Below, in pieces: positions 23,312-34,616 of a DNA stretch of 64,000 bases (its first letter is position 1; the number at the start of each line of letters is the position of its first letter). The notes below the pieces were generated by a model. It saw only the letters and a program-made list of their open reading frames with translations. It did no database searches and had not been told where the DNA came from. Both the position numbers and the translations under genes were made by a program. The stretch comes from Rhynchosporium graminicola (taxonomy: Eukaryota > Ascomycota > Leotiomycetes > Helotiales > Ploettnerulaceae): NCBI GenBank assembly GCA_900074885.1, contig FJUW01000009.1:124001-188000 (forward strand), in the 5' to 3' direction.

Positions 23312-25340
23312 GCGTGTCAGTATCTTGCGCCATATGACGACTTTCATGGGAGGGTTTAACGACACGAATCATGATTGCACATAGAATGCAGATACATTAC
23401 GAATACTGAGTTTTACATACGCATATGATGTCAAGTGGAAGTGACCAGCTAATCCAGAATATGGATGTCGTCGCAGATCTCAGAGGTCAGTCAACATTCT
23501 TTCGCTTACATCGCCGTCTAACCCCCAAGCACAATGATGAACAATATCAAAGCTTTTTAACCCTTAATGGAGTCACACCTCCTTGAAGAACAAATCCAAC
23601 TCTAATTTTTTCCTGAGAAATATGCTTCAATTCATTGATTTCAATCACTTGAACCATAGAAAAACAATACGCTAACGATTGGCGATTTCTCAGATATTTC
23701 GGCAACCAAAACTTCCATTTTTGAACCCATAATGAAAAGCCCTACCACACTCAAACACTGCCTGCATTTCCGTACGAAGAAGTGATTGACCCAATGTATA
23801 CTGGACTGTCTTGAGCCCATATTGCGTGCTCATGTTCTACGTCGTGATGTTCCAATTTATCAATGCACGTGATCATACCAACTACCCTTTCAAATCATCC
23901 CTTGGCACATCACCTGTCTCGGTCAATCCTTACCAACATCAGTTGTATGTTTCCACTTGGGCACTAATCGAACCTCTGTCATTTTGACAGCCTATCTCAC
24001 TTTTAGGTTGCCCTCCACACCAGAGACGAGGCAAATCCTTCAGCAAATTAAACAGGGTAACTTCATTAGACAGCATTATCTAAAACCCTTTTACCAGCAA
24101 AATCATCAAACAGCAGTATGACTCGGAGGTAAAAGACTCAGTGAAATTGCTGTAAGCCTTTCGTGACTTAAAAGCGGAGTCGCGCAGCTGAACAACAGCT
24201 AGCAAGTCGCCTTTTCTATGCAGGGAGAATTCCTCGCGGAGTTGAGGCTCTCCACGATGCCATGCACTCGATTTTTCAATGTAACAGTTTTTGGAGGACA
24301 TTCATTCGAATGATATTCAAAGTCATAGGCGTTTCATACAACTTTTACGATTCATAATCCAGATATCTTTGTCTCTGCTTTACTCACTTCACTGCATGTA
24401 TGTTCAGGGAGGATCGAAGCACTTGCCAATTTGATGATCCTGGTCGCAAGCAAGCAGGATTTGCTGTCCCTAATTGAGCAGAGCATATTGACATCTGACA
24501 TCTGACATCTTGGCTCTAAAAGTCTGTAAATATAATCTTGATGTCCTTTCCTTCCTTTTCAATCACGAATACTTTCTCCCAGCTTCCAGCTGCTCTCCCA
24601 GGTAGACTCCTTTCGCCGGGTATCCAGCAGTATAATGCAGTGCTGAGAGTCATTGTTTAATTACAGCACTTCACTTATCAAGTCCTACTTATACCTCAAG
24701 TTCAAGTCACCCCGTTTCAGGATCCTAAGGTTCCATCTATTTCTATCTTTTGGTCTCCATCAGATTCTCTCCTCGCGCCTTCATATTCAACAGACTATCC
24801 CTATCTCCTCCTTACCGACCATATCTTCTTAGGAGTCGTATTACTGTAGTTATCAACTCCAAGTCTCCGGTTCGACCATGTACATAAATAATGTCAAAGC
24901 TTCCCATATATGGTTTGACGTAGCTTCTGAGAATAATAGGATAAGTATCTCCCTAACATTTTACCCCTTACACAGGACTTTCAATTCTTACTTCATCATA
25001 TCAGTGATTTCCAAGTCATATATTTTATGAGATTCTCTTGGAATGTGCTCCTCTGCACTTCTGATAAGTACTTAGAGAGAGGACTTGGTCTGCCACTATG
25101 AAAAAACTCCATGTGATACTTTGGTTCTGGTAAATCTTGGGTTGTTCACTTGTTCATTTCCTTACTACCTCAGTGGGTGTATTTCTATTCATATTTCCCA
25201 CTTAAAATCATAAATTACCTTGCTATAAGACATGGACTAAAAGATAACATGCACAGACACAGAGATGTTCATTGATTTGATCTGTGAACCTCTTCGCAAC
25301 ACTCCCCACCTACTATCTCAAAGCCATATCTTACCATATC
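23312..25340. other. convergent intergenic region (RPP0 / MSH1)
   Basis: Two kilobases lie between the 3' ends of RPP0 and MSH1. The sequence is AT-leaning with many stops and includes a short CTGACAT triplet repeat near 24492-24512. No coding or RNA gene is supported. Confidence 0.5.
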
Positions 25341-28300
25341 CTACAAGTTCTTAGCACCCATCTTCGCCTCCAACACCCTCCTCGCAACAGCAATAGCCTC
25401 CTCAGGCAAGCCCGCCAATCGCGCCACTTTCAAAGCATGACTCCGTCTATTAACACCTTCCCTCAAACGATGATCATACCTAAAGCCCTCACCTTCCTCA
25501 TCCTCCAAAACATCCGTACAATAAAAGCCCACATCATCACTAATCCCCTCCTCCTCCAGCAAATCCACCAATTCATGAAAATGCGTCGCGAAAAGCGTTC
25601 TACACTTATTAACATTATGCAAATGACTCAGACACGCAAACGCCACCGCGGTCCCATCACTAGGCGTAGTTCCCCGTCCAATCTCATCCATAATCACGAA
25701 ACTCTTCGGCGTAGCACGTTTGAGAATAGCAGCCGTCTCCAGCATCTCGACCATGAAAGTCGATTGGTCTCTGTACAAATTATCCGCACTACCTACACGG
25801 CTGAACATCTGATCCACGATGCCCAGCTCGGCATAGTCGGCAGGGACGTACGAACCGACTTGCGCGAGGATAGTGATGATTGCGTTCTGGCGCAGGAAAG
25901 TGCTCTTGCCAGCCATATTCGGGCCTGTGATAAGCCAGATTTTCTTCTGCGGTACCGAGCCGACGAAACAGTCGTTGGTGATGAAACTGCGACCCTCTTC
26001 TTCCAAGCCACCTTCGACGGTAGGATGACGTCCGCCGACGATCTTATGCGTGGTGCTTTGGTTGAGGAGCGGTCTTGTCCAGTGTTTTTCGTGAGCGAGA
26101 AGCGCGAATGAGCATGCTATGTCTAGTTTGTCTAAGACGGCTGCGTTACGGCGGAGTTTGATGATGTTGTGGATTGTGTGGGAGCGGAGGGCGTGGAAGA
26201 CGCGTTGTTCTTCGAGGCGGATATGGGTTTTGCATGTGTCGATCCGTTGCCCGAGGGAGGTCCATTCGGGGTGGTGGAAGCAGCGTGTACTTTTGCTGGA
26301 GCTGACGGAGCGGATGAGATCACCTTCTGAGGATTGCAAAGGGAGTTTTGTGTCTTTGCCTTTGATATGGCAGATGTGTCCGAGGCCCGGCCGGAACTGG
26401 AGTGTCAGTGTTGTGGCGCCGAGACGCTGAGAGAGAGAATTTACTAATTCTGCTTTCTCGGTTGAAAGATCGAGAATTTCTCCGTGGAGACGAGTGAGGG
26501 TTGGGCTGGCGGCGGGTTTCATGATCCATGGCTCGCTGTCATCTGAGTAGTGCTCTCGAATACTCGTTGGTTTCTTCTTGCGCGTGCCTTTAGGTAACAC
26601 GGAGGAGTCTTCCTTGGAGCCTTCTGCAGTGACGATTGCTTCAGCTAAAGCTTGCATTTCTCCTGCTTCACTGTCGTCAAGTCGCTGCTGTTGCATGATC
26701 CCTTCTTCATCAATGGCTTCACGAATGCGCGTAGCAAGTTCAATAGGCCCAGTCAGGTCAATACGGTTGATCATAGATTTGATACAAGCGTCTCCTGAGC
26801 TATCATGGGATAGAGTTGCGACGATGTCTCGAGTTGCGTAAATGGTACTGGCAAGGGCAAGGAGATCATCCGGATCACCTCGACCAAATGCAAATTTCTG
26901 CAATAAGCGATGGGAATCATGACTACATTTTAGAAGTATGCTGATCCTTTCTCGGAGCAGTTCATCGTTTAGCATGTTAGTCACCAGATCTAATCTGTAG
27001 TTGATAACATCCAGTGAGGTGGAGGGAGAGCCTGTTTGTATCAGAAATTTCCTTGACTAGGAAGGGAAGACTCACTCAACCAACTATCCAACAACCTCGC
27101 TCCACCTTTCGTGACAGTCCGTCGGACTGTATGCAACAAACTACCCGTCAAATTGCCATCCTTCATAGTCTTCTTAATTTCCAGTGCTTGCATAGTATTC
27201 TTATCAATGCCCATCATATCGAGCTGTCTCGAAGGCGGTTGAAGCTTCATATTCGACCCTTGTAGCCGAGTCTCAACATACTGTAGCAAAGAACTTCCTG
27301 CAGCTACCTCTTCAGCCATGAAATCAGGAATTAACCGAGCAGGTACCGGCGATTCTAGCATGGGCTCCCATTCAGCTATACTCTTCACTTTGGACGGATC
27401 AGCGTAGGTGATCAGATGGTGATGATCATCAGCCAGTACTTCGAAAATGCCATGGTCTTTTGAAGTCTGTAAATCCTCGTCCAGAACGATTTCTCTAGGA
27501 CTGATTCGAGCTAGAAATGGAGGCAAGTTTGCTAGAGTTGTCGACTGTGTGAAGAAATGGCCAGTGGAAAGATCGAGCCATGCAAGACCAATTCGCATGT
27601 TCTCTCGTAAAAATGAAGAAGAATCTGGAAGGGGGTCCTGCGAAGCGCTATCGACCGGATCTTCTGCTATGTGTATAGCAAGGACGTAATTATTAGAAAA
27701 CGGATCCATGAAATTCTCATCAATGAGTGTTCCCGGTGTAATGATACGAGTAACCCTCCGATCATGCATCAAGCCCCCCGCCTTGACTTTCCCAGAGGCG
27801 TCATTGGGAAATTCTTCTGCAATAGCGACGTATCGATTAAGATCTTGAACAAGAATTTTAAGATACCGATCAAGCTGAAAGAAAGGGAAGCCAGCCTGTT
27901 TCACACCATTAACATCTACGCTCGGAATGATAAGAGGATATGAGTACCATTGGCACGACTGGTGCACCGGGTCTTGTCGGCCTCCTCGCCTCCTTTATAT
28001 TCAACAATGAAGCAAACTCCTCTGCATGCTCAAAATACAATTCGTAAAATCCACCAACACGGGTAAGAAGTACGCAGTTTTCGAACTTCCGCATGTTAGT
28101 CCTCGCCTGCTGGACAACGGTTGAATATGATGGAGGAGCATCTTGTTCGAGAGGAAGAGGATCTAGCGGGATGACTCCTTGGGGGAGCTCGTCAAGTTTG
28201 ATGGACGACTTGGTTTTCTTGCCCCTACTCTGACCTCGGTAAGCTAGTACTAAGGACTGGGTGGTGCGAGGAATTCGCGTGAAGGCTGAGCTGTGGAGGG

Positions 28301-28376
28301 ATCGTGACAGCAAACATTGTGAATTGAGGACTCGTCGATGCCCGATGGCCCGAACGGAGGAGTATAGGATGAGCAT
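25341..28376 (-). CDS. MSH1: mitochondrial DNA mismatch repair protein MutS homolog 1
   Basis: Minus-strand exons are 27948-28376, 27076-27895 and 25341-27031 (979 aa). The N-terminus is basic with Arg, Ser and Leu (LSRSLHSSAFTRIP), a mitochondrial presequence. The mismatch-recognition domain has the MutS phenylalanine motif (TRVGGFYELYFEHAEE; GxYxE-like) followed by PMAGFPFFQLDRY across intron 1, as in fungal Msh1. The C-terminal ATPase has Walker A TGPNMAGKST (about 785-794), STFMVEM, Walker B VIMDEIGRGTTP, and TLFATHFHEL. The end is KVARLAGLP...AVARRVLE, the dimerisation helix region. It should repair or stabilise mitochondrial DNA. Intron 1 carries GTACTC rather than the usual GTRNGT donor; the join was chosen because it restores VPMAGFPF. 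Confidence 0.95.
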
Positions 28377-29443
28377 GCGGCATGCTTTTCGCGATATGTG
28401 ATGAGATGCGAATGAATATCGCGATTTTCGCGTTTGTCTAATTAGAATTGTCGAAACGTGACATTTAAGAAATTGCTAAGGTATCACGTGATATAGAAAT
28501 ATTTTGGCATGTCTGTTCCAGACGAGTATTCAAGGTTACCTCTTTCATTTGGTTACAAGGCTACCTATGCTCTCTTCATAGACTTCAAAGATCACTTGAA
28601 GCTTCCATTGTAATTGAATGCAGCATGTCAAAGACCTCGGGAAGAGAGCGCTTCAGCAGCAATCCGATTCGCCACAACATGCTGTATAAGGTCGGTGATG
28701 TATTCGAGATGCTTGAATACAAGTTTGCTTATTCAAGTTGACTACTTCATGCCGCATTTCCGAGTGATTTCTTCTAATTCTTGGACAAATAAATACCGAG
28801 GCTTCCTACCATCGTCGCCCATTAAAGTCGTACAAGTTGTCGCTCCGCTCGGTGGCTCAACAACACACTGCTCAGAAAGTAAACAATCTGCTTAGGAATG
28901 AATGCCAGCTCTCATTCGGACGATAGCTCAAATCCGGACCTTTACGACATGCATCCGCGGAGCCAAACCCAAAATCTCGAGGAAAGTCTCATGAAGGTAA
29001 GGACCGAGTCATGTAAACGACTAGCTTGCTTGGCTCACAAACACATTCTCAAGCTCGCCATGGCTTTAACAACGACACGTGCTCCGCTTGACGAGCATCA
29101 GTCATGATTTGGTGATGCTTGAAAATGTGGACGCAGGCCAGCTTATTAAAACATTGTCATCAGCACGCTAGCCCGCAAGGGGAGAACGAGGCCCCTGCAT
29201 ATGGCTGGTGAGCGGGATCTTTGATTCGTCAATTGACCCTGGTGCCATCCGATGTTGTGCTTTGGTGGGGGAAGCTGAACACAGCACCTCACAGACCGGC
29301 GATGGAGGAGTGTATAAAGAATAGCTGGTGCCCACGGTATTCATACTTCGCTCTGTACTACTACTACAAGTCCTTCTCTTCCTTACCTTCACACTCAACT
29401 CTCCAGCATCTTCAAATCAAATCAACCCGGAATATCTCTCATA
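28377..29443. promoter_or_regulatory. divergent intergenic/promoter region (MSH1 / flavodoxin)
   Basis: About 1.07 kb separates two divergent starts. The part next to the flavodoxin gene has a likely TATA-type context (GAGTGTATAAAGAATAG, about 29309-29325) and then a pyrimidine-rich leader, as in strongly expressed fungal genes. The small open frames at 28614-29107 have no family features and are not called. Confidence 0.45.
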
Positions 29444-30392
29444 ATGGCTCCCAAGGTCGCAATTGTTTTTGTGAGTTACCCCGCCATGTTCTTGACGGAG
29501 TTATTGTAGTAAAAATCACAATGTCCTGGTGGTAGTGAAGCAAACGAATTGCTTCAGCTTCTTTCAATAACATTCACCTATTCTTTAGATTCGAATTATC
29601 GCTAACAGTCTTTCTCTCAGTACTCCATGTATGGACACATCAAGGCTCTCGCTGAGGCCGAAAAGGCTGGTCTTGCAAAGGCTGGCATTGAAGCCGACAT
29701 CTACCAAGTCGCCGAGACACTCTCTCAAGAAGTCCTTACCAAGGTACATACTTATTTACATCTCCTTTCCCCGGTCTATTCCCAAATCCTACCAACCTAT
29801 CTCAGACACATACTAACACAATTTTCCCTAGATGCACGCTCCCCCCAAGTCAGAATACCCCGTGATTGACGCTGCAACGCTCGCAACCTACGACGCCTTC
29901 CTCTTCGGCATCCCAACCAGATACGGTAACTTCCCCGCTCAGTGGAAGACCTTCTGGGACACCACTGGAGGCCAATGGGCATCCGGTGGATTCTGGGGAA
30001 AGTTCGCTGGCGTGTTCGTGTCGACCGGGACGCAGGGTGGTGGACAGGAGAGCACGGCCATCGCATCGATTTCGACGCTCGCTCATCACGGCAGTAAGTA
30101 CTCTTTATTAATTCACTCCTCCTTCCTCAACCTCATACTCCGACCCCAAAATTCTCCCTGAAGATATTGCATACTTACTCAATCCCTACCAGTCATCTAC
30201 GTCCCCCTAGGCTACGCCCACAACTTCGGCCAACTCGCCAACCTCTCCGAAGTCCACGGTGGTTCTCCATGGGGAGCAGGTACATTCGCCGGCGCAGACG
30301 GGTCTCGCCAACCCAGCGCTCTCGAGCTCGAGATCGCTACGATTCAAGGCGAGCAATTCGGGAAGAAGATCTCAACTGTCAGTTTCGCTTGA
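29444..30392 (+). CDS. flavodoxin-like NAD(P)H:quinone oxidoreductase (WrbA/Ycp4/Pst2 type)
   Basis: Exons are 29444-29470, 29621-29743, 29832-30093 and 30193-30392 (203 aa to the first stop). The enzyme reduces quinones by two electrons using FMN. The FMN phosphate loop follows strand 1 (YSMYGHI, where bacterial WrbA has YSMYGHI/YSTYGH). [34 protein letters not shown] and [28 protein letters not shown] segments are family hallmarks. The frame ends STVSFA then TGA at 30390-30392. The downstream 69 codons stay open in the same frame and end in CAIL, described separately. Fungal relatives include Ycp4, Pst2, Rfs1 and the allergen family Alt a 7/Cla h 7; some carry C-terminal lipidation signals. 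Whether this gene makes the short form only is uncertain. Confidence 0.93.
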
Positions 30393-30602
30393 CTGCAAGG
30401 CAGTGAGGATGCTAAGAATGACGAGGTGAAGGCTGTCGAAGGCGAGAATGCAGCGGAGAAGAATGCAGCGGAGAAGAATACCCCAGGAAATGGAGATGGT
30501 AATGGAAATGGAAATGCGAAGAAGGAGAGTGGTGCAGTGGCGAAGGAGCAGAAGGATAAGGAGGGACCGTGTGGCTTGCCGAGTAAATGTGCTATCTTAT
30601 AG
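30393..30602 (+). other. in-frame coding-like tail after TGA, ending in a CaaX box
   Basis: Directly after the TGA the same frame continues for 69 codons to a TAG at 30600-30602. The predicted tail is hydrophilic and rich in Glu, Lys, Asn, Gly and Ala. It includes a short NAAEK duplication and an NGDGNGNGN stretch, and ends GPCGLPSKCAIL. Cys-Ala-Ile-Leu is a good geranylgeranylation-type CaaX motif, and the extra Cys upstream could be palmitoylated. A chance open frame would not be expected to end this way. The stop context is TGA-CTG. Candidate explanations are readthrough, a nonsense allele, or a sequencing error. An intron is unlikely because the available GT...AG spans (18-26 nt) are too short. 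Confidence 0.7.
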
Positions 30603-31319
30603 CTGAGCGAAAAGGATTCTAAGCTGTAGGATTGCACGATGTCTTGTCAAATATATTTTCTGAATTTTGTCTGCCGAGGCTTTCTCCTGAGGGCTCCTAA
30701 GGGAAAGTAAGCGAAGTCGTCACATGGAACTCTAGTGAGTGATCAAAAGCCATGAATCTAAACCATCAATCACGTGGATTCCGCCGGGTGTTTTCGTGAC
30801 ATGGAATTATTATCCAAGTAAAGTAGTATCATAATTTCGTAGCATTAGTTTTCTCTAAGTATATGCCCTGTATTGTTTCAATGACTTCAATTTTACGAGG
30901 AGTATTGGATTGAAAGGTCAGCGCTTGCGAACCTTGGAATTCTTAGGTGCCTGGCCATGCGTTCGCCTTTCTCGGAGGCTTCATGTCAATCATGTAGTAA
31001 CATTATTGTGAGACAAAGAAATCTGTACAAGCCCATGATGAGTAGAATTTTCTGGTATCTAATTTTCTACGACTGCACTGTTTTTCAAATCCATCCATTC
31101 ATTCATAAAACAAATGATTGATGAAGAGAGAGAGTGACGTTCGGGCGGCTCGCCTTAGCGAGTTTGGAGAAAGATCTCGCTTATCGCCAGGCACAACGCA
31201 AGCAAAACAAAAGGTTATAAGCCATCTCTTAAGCAACCCACCCGGAAACGCCTGGCTAATGCAATCAATGCCAACACCCCAAAGGCATTGTACATATGTA
31301 AAGATAAGCAAAAGGTCAT
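30603..31319. other. convergent intergenic region (flavodoxin / MFS)
   Basis: 717 bp hold the 3' UTRs of two convergent genes. I see no other feature. Confidence 0.5.
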
Positions 31320-33735
31320 CTATGCAGCCATGGCTGTGTCGATTTTCTTGCCCTTGACGCTTCTCCACTCAATAGCTCCAGATCCGATAATCGTAACAGC
31401 AGCCATGATAGCAGCTACAAGGAAGGCCTTGGTAAGAGCATCGTTGTAGGCCATGATTACCCCGGGCAGGTCTGCTTTGTTGAGGTCGGGCGAGCTTTGG
31501 AGGGAAGTGGCTCCAATCCTTAGGACACTGAGAGGATCGACGCTTGGTGCGTATTTGGCGAGGCCTTCCACAAGTCCGTTGGAGAAAACGTTTTGGCCGA
31601 TGGAGACGAAGAGCGCACCACCGAGAGTCTGTACGAAAATGACGATCGAGGTGCCAATTGGGACAAGGGAAATGTCAAGGACAGTCTGGACGGCACTATA
31701 AGCACGTTAGCGCCGAGTTTCACATGGAATTTGGTCAGAACCAAGAACCCAAACTTGAACCCTTATACAAGTCTCTGGTTCTATCAAATCTGGTTTTCTG
31801 GTTCAGAAAGCAGGGAGATTTGAAAGGGGGACTTGCATGAGCGGTTGTTGCATTCCCAAACCGATGCCAATGCCAGCAATGCATTGGTATCCAATCCACA
31901 TGCTGTTACTTGAATCAGGTGTCAAAGTGGAGAGGAGACCGACACCAATGGCTCCAAATACTGTGCCTCCTACCATAAATGGAGCATAATAGCCGCTCAG
32001 AGTGACACCAATTCCAGAAAGAATGGAGACAATTATGAGCGAGAGAACAAGGGGTAGGTTGTCGATGCCGGACTGCACTGCCGAAGCACCCTTGACGGCT
32101 TGGAACCAGATTGGGAGGAAGTAAACCAGCAAGAGGAAAAAAGAACCCATGGCGAAAGAGAAGAAGCAAGCAGACCACATCGTTCTTTGCTTCATGATCT
32201 TAGGGGGAATGGTGGCGGTCTCTTGCTTCCAGAACTATAAGTCATCAGTGTCATCTCTTAACAGGTATAGAAAAGTGACTAACCTGAATCGCGATAAACG
32301 CAGAGACGAGCACTCCAAACATGACGAAGAGGAGTATGGTTCGCCAGCTGCCCCACTACGCAATTATGAGTTAGCATTTGCTCGTTCAGAAATACCAGAA
32401 ATTGGATGAGACATTTCTCAAGAATCATGAGACTTCGAGCATTCTAACTCAATACTTACTGCATATTTGGTTCCACCCCATTGTAGTGCAAGAAGCAAAC
32501 TTATTATTGCAGGAAGAAACACTGCGGTACCGTAGATATCAAAAGCCTTGATATCCTCTTTCCAGCCTTGACTTTTGACAGCCTCTCTGTGTGGAGCCTT
32601 GAAGAAGAAGAGAATGACAATCATGGTGATCGCACCGATAGGTAGATTGATACTGGTAAGAGGTTAGCATGTATAAAATTCGGGTTTGGAGAGTTGACAA
32701 ACAGACTACGATACTCCGATGGAGAAATTTAAAAGCACTTACTAGAAACACCATCTCCAAGTTGCCTTATCGGTAAAAACCCCTCCCAGAAGAGGCCCGG
32801 CGACAGAAGCAATACCGTACATAGCCCCGATGAACCCAGAATACATAGGTCTTTTGACCAAGGGAACAGAGTAGGCGACGATGATCAAAGCCCCGGAAAA
32901 GATTCCGGCTGAACCTAGCCCTGCAACTGCTCTTCCAACAATCAAAGCAGTTGAATTGGGAGCAACACCGCAGATCAATGAACCAACCTCGAAGATTCCG
33001 ATAGCAACAAGGTATACATATTTGATTGAAAAGAAGGTGTAAAATTTTCCGAAGAGTAATTGGAAGGAGGCGGTTGTGAGAAGATAGGCAGAACCATACC
33101 ATCCAACATCGGGAAGTGAGTGGAACTGATCCGTGATCTTCGGGATGGCAGTAGCCTATAACACTGTCAGATATCGTTTCTTTACAAGTGCTGGAGGATA
33201 TAGTGCAGTTCCGATGGCATCGGATTTATTGAATGTCTCCGACCAAAGTGGTCATATTGTGAGGCGCAGGCATGAACTGCAGGCTTCCGTGTTGTACAGA
33301 GGAAACCCAAAACAAACAGGCGAAGGAAAGGTAGTCTTACAATAATGGTGTTGTCTAAAGCAATCCTGACGCACACACATTAGAACATGTCCTTCTGCGC
33401 AACATATCTGGATAAACATAATGAACTTACAAGAAGACACTCAAACAGAGAGCCAACGAGATGAGACCCAACTTGACACCTGTGGGATATTCGGCACCAT
33501 CCTGACTCGTATTGATTCTGGTCAATTCGTCTGATCCAGCTTGCATCTCCTTGGCCCGGATTTGGTGTTCGATCGATGGTGGCTCGTTGGTATGGGCAGT
33601 GGAACCGCGCATAGTGGAGCCATCGGCCTCGCGACCCTTCTCGTCGAACAAGACACTGGAATCACTCTTGAGTGTTTCGGCGGGTGAATCGTCCATGGCG
33701 ACCATCTTCTCATTTGTGTTCACGATATGGGACAT
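31320..33735 (-). CDS. DHA2-type MFS drug-efflux transporter (14-TMS)
   Basis: Minus-strand exons are 33431-33735, 33341-33365, 32743-33155, 32460-32652, 32284-32355, 31837-32234 and 31320-31695 (593 aa). Membrane spans begin after a hydrophilic about 80-residue N-terminus rich in Ser and Glu. DHA2 hallmarks are [19 protein letters not shown] in TM1, [22 protein letters not shown], motif C-like [31 protein letters not shown], and QPLIAVQTVL. It is most like azole/mycotoxin-type efflux pumps (proton antiport at the plasma membrane), but the substrate is unknown. Two splice oddities: exon 2 is only 25 nt, and the last intron is GC-AG (donor GCAAGT), needed to restore QPLIAVQ. The C-terminus after TM14 is short. 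Confidence 0.92.
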
Positions 33736-33816
33736 TTGGTGAAAGAGGGTGAAGCAGTATTTCGGAAGGGAACGTCGTGATGAGAAGGAGTTGAAGAGGG
33801 AGAGGGAGAAGCAGGA

Positions 33817-33854
33817 GGGAGGTGGAGGAGGAGGTGGAGGTGGAGGTGGAGGTG
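33817..33854. repeat. GGTGGA hexanucleotide repeat
   Basis: Imperfect GGAGGT/GGTGGA units lie about 90 bp upstream of the MFS start codon, a pyrimidine-rich leader on the coding strand. Confidence 0.85.
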
Positions 33855-34178
33855 GGCTCGAAGGATAACGGGCTAGGAAGAGAAGGAAGGGTGTTCACTT
33901 CTTTATGACAAGCCTGCTTGCTTCTTTTTCCTTTCGAGGGCCCTGGCGAGCCTGAGTCCTGGCAAGGCTCTTGCTGTTCTCGTCTAAGTCGCATCCCTGC
34001 ATTTCACCCAGCTTTATCTCCGCCGAGAGGGCGGCGCTGGGTCATTACATCCATTTGCACTCGTGTCAGCGAATCAGACACGGGTTTGAACGAATACGCT
34101 TTTACAAGGACGCTTGGAAGTGGACGGGGCGGACGGGAGCCAGGGCTTAGCGAAGCTGTAATCTGGGCTCAGATGGAG

Positions 34179-34220
34179 ACGGGATGGGATGGGATGGGAT
34201 GGGATGGGATGGGATGGGAT
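34179..34220. repeat. GGGAT pentanucleotide repeat
   Basis: About eight GGGAT units, the last interrupted by AGGGT. Confidence 0.9.
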
Positions 34221-34527
34221 AGGGTGGGATGGAGATGGACATGTCAAGGAAGCGATCGGGGTTGCAGCTTCAGATGCCATGATTTGAAGCGGACACAAAA
34301 ACAGGCTCTTTATTTAAACTTCCCGTCTGTCGAGAAACTCTGAGTGACGATCAACCGACCCAGCGGTACCTTCCGTACCCACAAGGTAATACTGACTCAC
34401 ACGAAGAATCTGACAAGTAAGGTAATGAGTCATGACTTTCTGGTGTAACCTTCACCGGTTGAAAGAACATTCGAAGTATGTATTGCATTCAACTCCTCCC
34501 TGTCCATCCCCACGCCACGCCAAGCCA

Positions 34528-34552
34528 CGCCACTCCACTCCACTCCACTCCA
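34528..34552. repeat. CCACT pentanucleotide repeat
   Basis: About five units of CCACT follow a CCACGCCAAG-type stretch. Confidence 0.8.
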
Positions 34553-34590
34553 CCATTCATTCCACGGTTCCGGTTACAAGTACAGACCTA

Positions 34591-34616
34591 CTGTACCCGT
34601 ACCCGTACCCGTACCT
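34591..34616. repeat. TACCCG hexanucleotide repeat
   Basis: Four TACCCG units. These differ from the fungal telomeric repeat (CCCTAA), so I do not read it as telomeric. Confidence 0.85.

Noticed and set aside
30376..30401. A tiny intron removing the flavodoxin TGA
   Set aside because: Candidate GT...AG spans are 18-26 nt, below any credible fungal intron size, and only one keeps the frame.
34591..34616. Possible interstitial telomere repeat
   Set aside because: The unit is TACCCG, not CCCTAA/TTAGGG.
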